This document shows positions 51,612 through 60,618 of a stretch of 64,000 nucleotides of DNA, in pieces; the first letter of the stretch is position 1, and each line of letters opens with the position of its first letter. The DNA lies in assembly GCA_023429995.1 (NCBI GenBank), contig JAEZCE010000035.1:163501-227500 (forward strand), given 5' to 3'. The stretch is from Bacillota bacterium. GTDB lineage: Bacteria > Bacillota > UBA4882 > UBA8346. The notes below the pieces were generated by a model. It did not search any database and was not told the DNA's origin. It saw only the letters and a list, made by a program, of their open reading frames with translations. Position numbers and translations under genes: made by a program.

Positions 51612-52385
51612 GTGAAGCGAGAAATGAAATATAAAATCATTTCGGTAATCTCTTTGGTATCATTCATTTTTATCTGGGAATTGATTACCGATCTATTGAA
51701 ATTGGTTCCAAGCTTTATGCTGCCGAGTCCCTATTCGGTATTGATAGCCTTCTGGGCGAAGCTTTACGATCCCAATCCCGATGGCGCCACCCTCCTGCAA
51801 CATATTATGACCAGTCTGAAAATCGCCTTGACGGGATACCTGTGCGGCGCCTTGGTGGGAATTCCCCTGGGCATTGTCACGGCTTGGTATAAACGGTTCG
51901 ACATGTTGTTCAAACCGGTCTTCGATTTGATAAGACCGATTCCCCCCATTGCCTGGATCCCCATTATGATCCTGTGGTTTGGAATCGGTTTGCCGGCCAA
52001 AGCGGCCATCATCTTTGTTTCGGCCTTCATACCCTGTGTGATTAATACTGAAGCCGGGATTAGACAAACCAGTTCCATTCATATTTGGGTTGCCAAAACC
52101 TTCGGGGCTTCTAATTTATACATTTTGCGAAAAGTAGCCATTCCAACAGCACTTCCTCTCATTTTTACGGGATTACGGATATCGCTGGGTACGGCTTGGA
52201 TGACGTTAGTTGCCGCGGAATTGCTGGCTTCCAACCAAGGGCTTGGTTATATGATCCAGATTACCAGAATGTTGGGAAGAGCCGATATCATCGTAGTCGG
52301 GATGCTAACCATCGGCAGTATTGGCGCATTACTTGCCTATATATTGCGGTTGTTTGAACGCAAGTATGTGAAGGGAGGAAACTAG
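51612..52385 (+). CDS. ABC permease 1, SsuC/TauC class
   Basis: 257 residues with about six helices. PSPYSVLIAFWAKL opens the conserved part, LRPIPPIAWIPIMILWFGIG (here IRPIP...) is the class motif, and the coupling loop is TFGASNLYILRKVAIPTALP. It starts at GTG 51612 behind GGGGGTT. It is clearly different in sequence from permease 2 encoded two bases later, so the two probably form a heterodimer. Confidence 0.92.
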   Translation: MKREMKYKIISVISLVSFIFIWELITDLLKLVPSFMLPSPYSVLIAFWAKLYDPNPDGATLLQHIMTSLKIALTGYLCGALVGIPLGIVTAWYKRFDMLFKPVFDLIRPIPPIAWIPIMILWFGIGLPAKAAIIFVSAFIPCVINTEAGIRQTSSIHIWVAKTFGASNLYILRKVAIPTALPLIFTGLRISLGTAWMTLVAAELLASNQGLGYMIQITRMLGRADIIVVGMLTIGSIGALLAYILRLFERKYVKGGN

Positions 52386-52386
52386 C

Positions 52387-53184
52387 TTGCAAGGCATTAA
52401 AATCAACGGCTTCAATGATGACTGGAAACGTATCTTCTGGGCAATTGTTGCTTTTGCATCCATCATTATCCTGTGGCAGGCCGTCGTCACTTTCACATTT
52501 GCCAAAGCGACGATTCCGGGCCCTTATAAAGTGTTCAGTGAATTTTTCAAATCATTCTATCAACCGATTGGCAGTTATACTATTTTAGGGCACATCGGTT
52601 GGAGTTTGTACCGGGTGCTGGTGGGTTTCGGGATCGCCGCTGTTCTTGGCATTATCACCGGATTATCCATGGGCTGGTCCAAACTGGCCCGAGCCGTCAT
52701 CAGCCCGATATTTGAATGGCTGAGACCCATACCCGCCCTGGCTTGGATTCCCCTGGCCATCTTATGGTTTGGCATCGGCGAGTCCACCAAATATTTCATC
52801 ATCTTTGTAGGCGCTTTCACTCAAGTTACCTTAAACGCTTATGCAGGAGCTATCCAGGTTGACCCGGTTCTGATCGGTGCCGCCAGAATGCTGGGCGCTA
52901 GGGAGAGCCAAGTGTTTACCAGAATCGTCCTGCCTTCCTCGGTCCCGCAAATATTCGCCGGCCTGCAACTGGGACTCTCCACCAGCTGGATGGCTGTGCT
53001 GGCCGCGGAAATGGTGCGCTCTTCGGAAGGAGCCGGCTGGATCATCGTGATGGGCCAGAATACAGGGAACACGACTCAAATTATTGTGGGAATCATTTCC
53101 ATTGGATTGATAGGTTTGCTTTTGGCAACGATTATGAGAGGAGTTGAAGAAAAATTATGCTCCTGGAACATCAGAGGGATATGA
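52387..53184 (+). CDS. ABC permease 2, SsuC/TauC class
   Basis: 265 residues, about six helices. ATIPGPYKVFSEFFKSF and WLRPIPALAWIPLAILWFGI are class motifs, with coupling loop MLGARESQVFTRIVLPSSVP. It starts at TTG 52387 after GGGAGG and overlaps the next ATPase gene by four bases (ATGA). Confidence 0.92.
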   Translation: MQGIKINGFNDDWKRIFWAIVAFASIIILWQAVVTFTFAKATIPGPYKVFSEFFKSFYQPIGSYTILGHIGWSLYRVLVGFGIAAVLGIITGLSMGWSKLARAVISPIFEWLRPIPALAWIPLAILWFGIGESTKYFIIFVGAFTQVTLNAYAGAIQVDPVLIGAARMLGARESQVFTRIVLPSSVPQIFAGLQLGLSTSWMAVLAAEMVRSSEGAGWIIVMGQNTGNTTQIIVGIISIGLIGLLLATIMRGVEEKLCSWNIRGI

Positions 53185-53957
53185 AAGCAACGGAAGCGGA
53201 TTCCAAAAAGGCCATTATCCGTTGTGACAATATCGCCAAAGAATTTGAGACGGACGGCAACAAATTTCAAGTCATTGAAAATGTAAAGCTGGAAGTGATG
53301 GAAAATGAGTTTGTGGTCTTGTTCGGGCCTGGGCAATGCGGCAAAACAACCTTGATCAATATTTTAGCCGGACTGGAAAAGCCCACTTCCGGTAAGGTCT
53401 TTGTCAACGGCCAGGAGGTTGAAGGACCCAGTGCGGAACGGGGCGTGGTTTATCAAAAGACCGCTTTGTTTCCCTGGCTGACTGTAATGAAAAATGTAGA
53501 GTTCGGGCCCAGTGTCCGGGGAATGAAAAAAAAGCAACGGCAGGAAAGAGCCGAGTATTTCATCAATCTGGTCGGCTTGAAAGGCTTTGAAAATCATTAT
53601 CCGGTTAAACTCTCGGGCGGTATGAAACAACGGGTGGGAATTGCCCGGGCTTATTGCAATGACCCCCTGGTGATGTTGATGGATGAGCCTTTCGGCCATC
53701 TGGACGCTCAAACCCGTTATATGATGGAAGAGGAACTGGAGAAAATCTGGGAACGGGAGCGGCGGACGGTCGTTTTTGTGACCAACAATATTGAGGAAGC
53801 ATTGTACCTGGCCGATAGAATTGTCATGCTGACCAATTGCCCCTCCAGCATCAAAACGGAATATAAAATTAATTTACCCAGGCCCCGCAGTTATGTCGAT
53901 CCGGAGTTCTTGCGGCTCAGGCAAGAAATAACCGCAGCGATGGATAAGTCACTTTGA
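53181..53957 (+). CDS. ABC ATPase 1, SsuB/TauB class, H-loop His replaced
   Basis: 258 residues. Walker A LFGPGQCGKTT, Q-loop VYQKTALFPWL, canonical signature LSGGMKQRVGIARA, Walker B LVMLMDEPFGHLD. The switch-His motif reads VFVTNNIEEALYL: Asn takes the place of His. It is expected to pair with ATPase 2. ATG 53181 overlaps the permease stop (ATGA) behind AGAGGG and is preferred over the longer frame from 53157. Confidence 0.93.
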   Translation: MKATEADSKKAIIRCDNIAKEFETDGNKFQVIENVKLEVMENEFVVLFGPGQCGKTTLINILAGLEKPTSGKVFVNGQEVEGPSAERGVVYQKTALFPWLTVMKNVEFGPSVRGMKKKQRQERAEYFINLVGLKGFENHYPVKLSGGMKQRVGIARAYCNDPLVMLMDEPFGHLDAQTRYMMEEELEKIWERERRTVVFVTNNIEEALYLADRIVMLTNCPSSIKTEYKINLPRPRSYVDPEFLRLRQEITAAMDKSL

Positions 53958-53978
53958 TGGAACAGGAGGTAGAAAGCC

Positions 53979-54734
53979 ATGGTCATGCTGGATAACGCAC
54001 GCGTGAAAGTAAAAGTCAGTAACATGACAAAGTGCTTCGGCGATTTATGCGTATTGGATAATATTTCTTTTGACGTGAGGGAAGGGGAGTTTCTCTGCAT
54101 CGTCGGCCCCACCGGGTGCGGTAAAACCACCTTTCTCAACAGTTTAACCAAACTTTATGAAGTTACTTCCGGTCAAATCTTGGTCAATGATGAGCCGGTC
54201 GATTTAAAAAAGCACAATATCGCCTATATATTTCAGGAATATTCAACGATGCCCTGGCTCAAGGTGGAGGAGAATGTCCGCTTCGGCCTTGAGATCAAAG
54301 ATTTGCCGGAAAAAGAGATCCAGGAGCGGGTGAATGAGGTTATCGATATGGTCGGACTTGGACCTTTCCGGAGCTATTACCCGAAACAGCTCTCAGCCAG
54401 CATGCTGCAGCGGGTGGTGATTGCCCGGGCCTTTGCCGTCCAGCCGGAACTGTTGTTGATGGATGAACCATACGGCCAGTTGGATCTGGACTTGCGGTTT
54501 AAGTTAGAAGATGAACTGCTCCGTTTGTGGGAGAAAACCAAAACCACGGTAATATTTATCACCCATAATATAGAAGAAGCCGTATACCTGGGGCAACGAA
54601 TCCTGGTGCTTTCCAATAAACCAACCAAGATTAAAGAGGAGATCAACAATAACCTGCCAATGCCCAGGAATATCGCGGACCCGGCCTTTATCGATCTCCG
54701 TAATAAAGTAACGGATTTGATCAAGTGGTGGTAG
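53979..54734 (+). CDS. ABC ATPase 2, SsuB/TauB class, degenerate signature motif
   Basis: 251 residues. Walker A IVGPTGCGKTT, Q-loop IFQEYSTMPWL, Walker B ELLLMDEPYGQLD and H-loop IFITHNIEEAVYL are intact. The ABC signature reads LSASMLQRVVIARAF in place of LSGGM. It thus lacks the motif that ATPase 1 has, and has the His that ATPase 1 lacks. AGGAGGT precedes the ATG by nine bases. Confidence 0.93.
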   Translation: MVMLDNARVKVKVSNMTKCFGDLCVLDNISFDVREGEFLCIVGPTGCGKTTFLNSLTKLYEVTSGQILVNDEPVDLKKHNIAYIFQEYSTMPWLKVEENVRFGLEIKDLPEKEIQERVNEVIDMVGLGPFRSYYPKQLSASMLQRVVIARAFAVQPELLLMDEPYGQLDLDLRFKLEDELLRLWEKTKTTVIFITHNIEEAVYLGQRILVLSNKPTKIKEEINNNLPMPRNIADPAFIDLRNKVTDLIKWW

Positions 54735-54801
54735 ATATTTGCGTTTTTGCTTTTTGGCAGGAATGGATGTATACTAACATCAAGAAAGGGGATATCCATT
54801 C

Positions 54802-55146
54802 ATGACCAGACCGAATCCATATTCGCGATTTAATCGGGATCAATTAATTTTACGGGATGTTCTGGCTGCGGATCGAACGATTCTGGCCAATGAAAGAACT
54901 TTCCTGGCTTATATCCGGACTGCGCTGACGTTTTTTGTGGCTGGAGTGACTTTTATTAAGTTTTTTGACCATATTCTGATTGAAATTGTGGGTTATATTT
55001 TTATTCCGCTTGGGCTAATTATATTGATAATAGGTTTCATCCGATACATAAAAATGTATCGGGTTTTATCGATACTTCATCAAAAAGAAGAAAGCACTGA
55101 CGCTCCGGCCACTGTTATCCAACCATCGAAGGATATTGAAAGCTAA
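54802..55146 (+). CDS. DUF202 family small membrane protein
   Basis: 114 residues. LAADRTILANERTFLAYIRTAL is the DUF202 signature before two helices (TFFVAGVTFIKFF, YIFIPLGLIILIIGFIRY). The C-terminus is short and polar. It is an inner-membrane protein of unknown function, transcribed after the ABC operon and closed by a strong terminator. Confidence 0.9.
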   Translation: MTRPNPYSRFNRDQLILRDVLAADRTILANERTFLAYIRTALTFFVAGVTFIKFFDHILIEIVGYIFIPLGLIILIIGFIRYIKMYRVLSILHQKEESTDAPATVIQPSKDIES

Positions 55147-55210
55147 AACCTTTATCAATAAATGAAAATTAAGTGTGGATTTTTCCAAAAGTGAGTACTT
55201 TTTTCTAATT

Positions 55211-55257
55211 TGTATCAATCAGGACTCTTTCAGGAGTCTTTATTGATACATTTTTTT
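55211..55257 (+). terminator. Terminator of the NitT/TauT-type operon
   Basis: TGTATCAAT (55211-55219) with ATTGATACA (55242-55250), and GACTC/GAGTC inside, followed by seven T. The stretch 55258-55354 shows no gene. Confidence 0.9.
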
Positions 55258-55354
55258 ATTCATAGCAGTGTTAACCTCGAACTTGGCGCCGTCGAGGAAG
55301 TAGTTCTCCAGTTAAGTTAAGCATAAAAATTGGACATTATTTTACGGGGAGACA

Positions 55355-56092
55355 CTAATGCTCTTTGTGCCGGAATTTAATAAAATGCGCCTCGTAGTGA
55401 TCTGAAGAGAAATATATTGTTGTAAAATCCAGTATCTTCGCATCTTCCAAATATGTGGTATGTTGGATTTTCACCAATGGAGAATGTTTTTTCAGGTGCA
55501 ATAAATTTTCCAGGCGGTCGGTAGATAAAATAGCGGAAACGCTTTGATAACTGTGAGCAATTTTAAGATGTTTAACATTCTCCACATAATGATATTTTGA
55601 ACCCTCTAAATACTGTATATTTAAATCCTGAAACGGTTCGACCGGCATGTAGGAATGTTCAAGGCATAAAGGCATGTTATCTTCGAATCGCAGTCTTTCG
55701 AATGAATATACTTTCCCACTTTTGTCGATACCTAATATTTCTGCTGTGTGTTGATCCGGAAAAATAATTTCAAAAGAGATTACCTGGGTTTTAATGGTTT
55801 TCCCCTTCAACTTCATTTCTTCGCTGAGTGGAGAAATACTGGCGGAGCGCTTCAGAATATCATCTTGTTTTCGGTAGATGACGAATGTTCCGCTCCCCTG
55901 TATTTTCTTAACCAAACCTTCTTTTACCAGTTGATTCATGGCTTGGCGGATGGTCGTTTTTGAGACTGCATATTGTTTCATTAATTTAACTTCGGTCGGT
56001 AACATTTCTTGATAGGCATATTGATTGCTAAGGATCATTTCCCGTATCTGCTTGGCGATAGCTAAATATAAGGACAAATCATTATCTAACAT
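55355..56092 (-). CDS. GntR/HutC-family transcriptional regulator
   Basis: 245 residues. N-terminal winged helix: LAIAKQIREMILSNQY, MLPTEVKLMKQYAVSKTTIR, QAMNQLVKEGLVKKIQGSGT. C-terminal UTRA sensor domain with GKVYSFERLRFEDNMPLCLE, HSYMPVEPF and the final KILDFTTIYFSSDHYEAHF. UTRA domains bind sugar phosphates or amino acids. It is divergent from the sulfatase-PTS operon; the perfect dyad at 56209 lies between them. Likely a repressor lifted by the phosphorylated imported sugar. Confidence 0.93.
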   Translation of the reverse strand: MLDNDLSLYLAIAKQIREMILSNQYAYQEMLPTEVKLMKQYAVSKTTIRQAMNQLVKEGLVKKIQGSGTFVIYRKQDDILKRSASISPLSEEMKLKGKTIKTQVISFEIIFPDQHTAEILGIDKSGKVYSFERLRFEDNMPLCLEHSYMPVEPFQDLNIQYLEGSKYHYVENVKHLKIAHSYQSVSAILSTDRLENLLHLKKHSPLVKIQHTTYLEDAKILDFTTIYFSSDHYEAHFIKFRHKEH

Positions 56093-56208
56093 CAGGAGTT
56101 CTTTCCTTTCAACGACTTTCTGCTATTCCAAATTTATTATTGGTTACTATCTTTCCTTGAATCAAGAATACTATTATTTTATTTTGATTTCAATAAGGCT
56201 GTTTGATG

Positions 56209-56229
56209 ATACCAATTTTAAATTGGTAT
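56209..56229. promoter_or_regulatory. Candidate GntR operator
   Basis: ATACCAATTT, one T, AAATTGGTAT: a perfect 21-base dyad (56209-56229) in the 305-base gap between the GntR gene and the sulfatase operon, 169 bases before the latter's start. The rest of the gap shows no gene. Confidence 0.7.
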
Positions 56230-56397
56230 GGTGACCATTCATTTATATATTCCACAATTTTACATTCAATTGATTTTAAGCTTTTTTTCTTGTAACATGA
56301 AAATAACAAGAATTAAATGTATTAACCGCAACAAATTCATGGAATTACGGTCTTGTTGAGTTTTTTACAAATTTGTTATTTTCTTGGAGGGATCAGC

Positions 56398-57798
56398 ATG
56401 AATGTTTTATATTTGCATACGCATGATACGGGTCGGACTATCAGTCCATATGGGTTTAATGTTAAAACGCCGAATTATGAAAAATTTTGTGAAGAAAATT
56501 TGTTGTTTCAAAATACTTTTTGTGTCGCCCCAACTTGTTCGCCAAGCCGCGCCGGGTTGCTGACAGGCTGTTACCCCCATCAAAACGGGATGCTTGGCCT
56601 TGCTCAACGTGGTTTTGAGCTTGACACCGAGAAACATCTGGTTAAATTTTTAAAAAATCATGGTTTCCATACGGTGCTCAGCGGTGTGCAGCATGAATAT
56701 GCTTATTACCTTGATCATGAAATCGCCAAAGAACCATTGGGTTATGACGAAGATATCTCCGCTGACCATAATCAATACGATGAAGCGGACCTAATCTATT
56801 GGGATATGGAAAATGCCGATTCGGTCTGTCGATGGCTTGACAGCTATGCAGGAGAAAAACCATTTTTCCTGTCTTATGGCATGCATTGTACCCACAGAAA
56901 ATTCCCCAAAATTATCGATGAAGATATCAATGTTGATTTTTGCCAACCACCGGCTTGGGTTGTTAATAACCAAATTAGCAGAGAAGACTATGCACACTAT
57001 AAAACAAGCGCCCGAATTGCTGATGACAATGTCGGAAAAGTCATCGATAAGCTTAGAGAGAAAAATTTATATGACAACACCATCGTTGTTTTAACCACAG
57101 ATCATGGTTTAGCCTATCCTTTCGGTAAATGCACTTTAAAAGACACTGGCATCGGCGTGCTTTTTGCGATGCATTGTCCGAATGCAGAATTGAAAAGTCA
57201 TAGTTATGACGGGCTCATTTCCCATATTGATGTATTTCCGACTTTATGCGATCTTCTGGATTTACAGAAGCCGGCTTATTTGGAAGGCAGAAGTTTTGCG
57301 GATATTTTTAGAGGCAAGGACTATTCCGGCGATGAACAAATTTTTGCCGAGATTAATTTCCATACCTCTTATGAACCGGTAAGATGCATCCGGACAGAAC
57401 GTTATAAATACATTCGTTTCTTTGATAACGGATACAACAAGCTCAATTATTCCAATATTGATAACTCACCCTTGAAGACATTCCTAAACGAGCATCAGCT
57501 CATTGAATATACCAAACCGCTTGAAGCTTTATACGACTTGTTCTTTGATCCGACGGAGAATAACAATGTCATTCATGAAGCACGCTATGAAGATGTTATC
57601 GGTAAATTACGTTCAGAGCTTGAAGCCATCATGGTAAAGACCCAAGATCCGTTGCTGGATGGTCCGATTGAAATCAAACCCGAATGGAAGGTTAATCAAA
57701 GAAATTGTTATTCGCCCGGTTCAAAGAATCCGGAAGACTACGTTAGTATGGGCGACACTAAACTCAATCGTTTTCAGAAGAAGGAGGCAGAACAATGA
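56398..57798 (+). CDS. Sulfatase, cytoplasmic, Cys-type (sulfatase 2), in the PTS operon
   Basis: 466 residues. MNVLYLHTHDTGRTISPYG holds the first metal site, APTCSPSRAGLLTGCYPHQN the formylglycine motif (CxPxR) and following Arg, and LTTDHGLAYPFGK the second. No signal peptide: it removes sulfate inside the cell. ATG 56398 with GGAGGG upstream is preferred to the longer frame from 56353. Its stop overlaps the EIIA start (ATGA), so the sulfatase and the mannose-family PTS are made together. Substrate probably a sulfated sugar phosphate. Confidence 0.95.
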   Translation: MNVLYLHTHDTGRTISPYGFNVKTPNYEKFCEENLLFQNTFCVAPTCSPSRAGLLTGCYPHQNGMLGLAQRGFELDTEKHLVKFLKNHGFHTVLSGVQHEYAYYLDHEIAKEPLGYDEDISADHNQYDEADLIYWDMENADSVCRWLDSYAGEKPFFLSYGMHCTHRKFPKIIDEDINVDFCQPPAWVVNNQISREDYAHYKTSARIADDNVGKVIDKLREKNLYDNTIVVLTTDHGLAYPFGKCTLKDTGIGVLFAMHCPNAELKSHSYDGLISHIDVFPTLCDLLDLQKPAYLEGRSFADIFRGKDYSGDEQIFAEINFHTSYEPVRCIRTERYKYIRFFDNGYNKLNYSNIDNSPLKTFLNEHQLIEYTKPLEALYDLFFDPTENNNVIHEARYEDVIGKLRSELEAIMVKTQDPLLDGPIEIKPEWKVNQRNCYSPGSKNPEDYVSMGDTKLNRFQKKEAEQ

Positions 57799-58205
57799 AA
57801 GGGTATATTTTGGTGAGTCACGGCTTATATGCCCAAGAGCTTAAAAATTCGTTACAGATGATAGCCGGTGACGTATCTGATGTTTATTGCGTCTGTCTCC
57901 TGCCGGAGGAAGGTCAGGAACAATTTAAGGCCAAACTGGATGCTTTGAAAGAATCGCTTGAACGGTATGAAGAAATCTTAATTTTTGCCGATTTGTTGGG
58001 CGGCACACCATGCAATGGGGCAACCACCTATTTTTTATCGGATAATCGGGTTTCAATCATTGCCGGAATGAATTTCCCCCAAATCTTGTCCGCTCTGTTG
58101 ACCAAAGATGCAACGACTGATGAATTGGTTCAAATCGGAAAAGACAGTATCGTGGATGTAAAAGAAAAATTGATATCAACCCAATCGGATGATGAGGAGG
58201 ATTAA
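57795..58205 (+). CDS. PTS mannose-family EIIA
   Basis: 136 residues. KGYILVSHGLYAQELKNSL has the phosphorylated His (SHG), and LIFADLLGGTPCNGATTYF is the conserved second motif. It takes phosphate from HPr and passes it to EIIB. It is coupled to the sulfatase by a 4-base overlap. Confidence 0.93.
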   Translation: MKGYILVSHGLYAQELKNSLQMIAGDVSDVYCVCLLPEEGQEQFKAKLDALKESLERYEEILIFADLLGGTPCNGATTYFLSDNRVSIIAGMNFPQILSALLTKDATTDELVQIGKDSIVDVKEKLISTQSDDEED

Positions 58206-58206
58206 T

Positions 58207-58686
58207 ATGGAAATCGTTAATGTAAGAGTTGATGCAAGAGGCATTCATGGTCAAGTTGCCACAGCATGGACCAAGCATCTCGGAATCGATAGAATCATGG
58301 TTATCGACGATAAAACAACCCAAAACGATATTCAAAAAATGGCGTTGAAAATGGCCTGTCCCGCTGGTATCAAATTGTCGATCCTGTCATGTGAAAAAGC
58401 GAAAGAAAGGCTTAATGATCCGGAAGCTTATGTCAATGAAAAATTGATGATCATCCTGATTCATGTGGAAACGTTGGCAGAATTAGAGCAATTGGATTAT
58501 CGGTTTGAAACGGTGAATATGGGAAATTTGCCTTCCCGTCCTAATACGGAAGAAATCCGTAAAACAATTTATCTGACAATGCAGGAAAAGGATATCATCA
58601 AAAGGCTTGCTGAAAAGGGAACACGTTTTACAGCCCAAATGGTTCCTACGGATAATTCTGTTGATTTCTTGTCATTACTGAAATAA
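58207..58686 (+). CDS. PTS mannose-family EIIB
   Basis: 159 residues. VRVDARGIHGQVATAWTKHL has the phosphorylated His; MVIDDKTTQNDIQKMALKMA follows the family pattern. The usual opening IDDRLIHGQV is altered to VDARGIHGQV. ATG 58207 has GGAGGA upstream. Phosphorylates the sugar during transport. Confidence 0.93.
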   Translation: MEIVNVRVDARGIHGQVATAWTKHLGIDRIMVIDDKTTQNDIQKMALKMACPAGIKLSILSCEKAKERLNDPEAYVNEKLMIILIHVETLAELEQLDYRFETVNMGNLPSRPNTEEIRKTIYLTMQEKDIIKRLAEKGTRFTAQMVPTDNSVDFLSLLK

Positions 58687-58774
58687 GCCTCTGAGCATGA
58701 TATGCGACATCGAATTTATCAAAATTGATCAATAATCGCCCAATAAAACTTTGACGAATGGAAGGAGAGATTTT

Positions 58775-58804
58775 GTGAAATTAGGACAAGCAATACTGGC
58801 GTGA
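58775..58804 (+). other. Nine-codon minigene resembling the start of EIIC
   Basis: Behind GGAAGGAGAG, GTG 58775 opens a frame of nine codons (MKLGQAILA) closed by TGA 58802-58804. It resembles the start of the following EIIC (MELWQAILIG), and the ribosome-binding region is also similar. It could be a decayed partial duplication of the EIIC 5' end, or a small leader peptide. Confidence 0.5.
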
Positions 58805-58844
58805 TCGAAGAATAAAAACTTAACTGATGAGGGGAGAGAGTTTT

Positions 58845-59648
58845 ATGGAATTGTGGCAGGCAATATTGATAGGGTTTTTTGCATATCTGGGACGCAATCA
58901 AGTACCTTGGTTGTTCGGGACAACAGGTGGTTGGTATGGAATTGGAAGACCTTTGGTTGCCGGGGCGCTTATCGGACTGATTATGGGCGATGTAAAAACC
59001 GGTGTGTTATGCGGTGTAGCTGTCCAGGCAATATTCATCGGGCAAATTACCCCGGGCGGTGCGGTTCCATCCGATTTGAATTTGGCGGCTTTTATCGGTA
59101 TTCCTCTTGCTTTAGCTTCGGGCGGTAAGCCCGAAACTGCTGTTGCCTTGGCTGTTCCATTAGGAGCGCTTGGTGTCGGGCTTCATAATTTTACCATGAC
59201 AGTACAATCGGTCTTCGCACACCGGGCTGATAAGTTTGCTAAACAAGGTAACGCCAAGGGAATCCGGTTAATGAATATTTCAGGAACATCCATTTCTTTC
59301 CTGGAGAGATTTTTCATTGTAACCCTTACTTGTTATTTCGGAGCTTCATTTGCCAGCAATCTTTTGAATTCCCTTCCGCCCCTGGTCTTAAACTTCCTGG
59401 CAGTTGGTGGTAAGATGCTTCCCGCTTTAGGTTTTGCGATATTACTAAACCAGATCGTGAGTGAAAAGTGGATGGTGGTATTGTTTGTTTTAGGTTGGGC
59501 GCTGGCAAGCTCCTTTACGTTTACAACGACTACGCTTGTGATTATTGCCGTCGCAATCTCTTTAATCTATGTGATGGCAAAATACAGAACTCCGGACTCC
59601 CAGCAGGCAAGCGTATCAATGGAAGGAGACAAATACGATGAGCTATAA
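58845..59648 (+). CDS. PTS mannose-family EIIC
   Basis: 267 residues, multi-pass. MELWQAILIGFFAYLGRNQ, VAGALIGLIMGDVKTGVLCG, and QAIFIGQITPGGAVPSDLNLA follow the mannose/sorbose EIIC pattern. ATG 58845 behind GGGGAGAG is chosen over 58827. Forms the sugar channel with EIID. Confidence 0.93.
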   Translation: MELWQAILIGFFAYLGRNQVPWLFGTTGGWYGIGRPLVAGALIGLIMGDVKTGVLCGVAVQAIFIGQITPGGAVPSDLNLAAFIGIPLALASGGKPETAVALAVPLGALGVGLHNFTMTVQSVFAHRADKFAKQGNAKGIRLMNISGTSISFLERFFIVTLTCYFGASFASNLLNSLPPLVLNFLAVGGKMLPALGFAILLNQIVSEKWMVVLFVLGWALASSFTFTTTTLVIIAVAISLIYVMAKYRTPDSQQASVSMEGDKYDEL

Positions 59649-60456
59649 AAAACTGACCAAGCATGACGTAGCGAAAGCTTCCTGGAGATGGCTTTTTTTC
59701 CATCAGAGTTCTCACAATTATGAAAGAATGATGGGAACCGGTTTTTGTCATAGTCTGTCGGGCTCATTGGAGAAATTATATGAAGGGGATAAAGAAGGCT
59801 TGTCCGAAGCGCTCGAAAGGAACATGTCTTTCTTCAATACCGAGCCGCAATTGGGCTCGGTAATCCCCGGCGTAGCACTGGCTTTGGAAGAAAAATATGC
59901 CAACAACCGGGAAGATTTTGATCCCGAAATTATTGTCAGTACCAAAAATGCTTTGATGGGACCTTTTGCAGGTATCGGCGATTCCATACTTGTCGGCACA
60001 TTAAACCCGATATTGCTAAGTATAGGGATTGGTCTTTCCGGTGACGGTTCGCCGATTGGCGCCATTTTCTTTTTACTTACCTGGCTGGCAATTGTGGTTA
60101 CAATGAAATATCAGCTTTTTATTAAAGGCTATCAACTGGGTTTAGATACGGTCAAGCTTTTAATGAATCAAGAACTTAAAAATAAGATCACCACTTCACT
60201 GACAATGATTGGTTTGATTGTGATTGGCGGTGTGGCCGCTACAACCGTAAAAGCGTCGATTAATTCCCAGTTTGTTTCCGGTAATATGACGATTAGCATT
60301 CAGAACATTTTCGACCGTATAACACCAAATCTGGCGCCTCTTTTGATTACGCTTGCCTGTTATTTCCTGGTTTCAAAACGGGGATGGTCCAGTAATAAAT
60401 TGTTGCTTGCTATTTTAGCATTTGCCTTTGTCATGGTTGTACTGAAAATTATGTAA
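59638..60456 (+). CDS. PTS mannose-family EIID
   Basis: 272 residues. The polar N-terminal region (KLTKHDVAKASWRWLFFHQS, NYERMMGTGFCHSL) and GPFAGIGDSILVGTLNPILL are family signatures; C-terminal helices anchor it. It overlaps EIIC by 11 bases. Completes the transporter. Confidence 0.94.
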   Translation: MSYKKLTKHDVAKASWRWLFFHQSSHNYERMMGTGFCHSLSGSLEKLYEGDKEGLSEALERNMSFFNTEPQLGSVIPGVALALEEKYANNREDFDPEIIVSTKNALMGPFAGIGDSILVGTLNPILLSIGIGLSGDGSPIGAIFFLLTWLAIVVTMKYQLFIKGYQLGLDTVKLLMNQELKNKITTSLTMIGLIVIGGVAATTVKASINSQFVSGNMTISIQNIFDRITPNLAPLLITLACYFLVSKRGWSSNKLLLAILAFAFVMVVLKIM

Positions 60457-60473
60457 TAAAATAACAAGCTTGA

Positions 60474-60522
60474 CATACGCACAACACTGTCCGCCTTTGG
60501 TAGGGTATAGGTTGTGCGTATG
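60474..60522. other. Inverted repeat before HPr copy 2
   Basis: CATACGCACAAC (60474-60485) and GTTGTGCGTATG (60511-60522), perfect 12-mers around a 25-base loop. No T run; may cap the EIID message or be a protein site. Confidence 0.6.
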
Positions 60523-60618
60523 AATTTAAATAAGATACCCAATCCAAGTGTTTTAAAATAATTGCAACGGCCATCGATAATAAACTATGGTTCATTTTAT
60601 GGTAAGGGGGAAGCTCAA

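Noticed and set aside
60470..60475. TTGACA as a -35 box for HPr copy 2
   Set aside because: No -10 element occurs 16-18 bases downstream; the hexamer overlaps the 12-bp inverted repeat arm.
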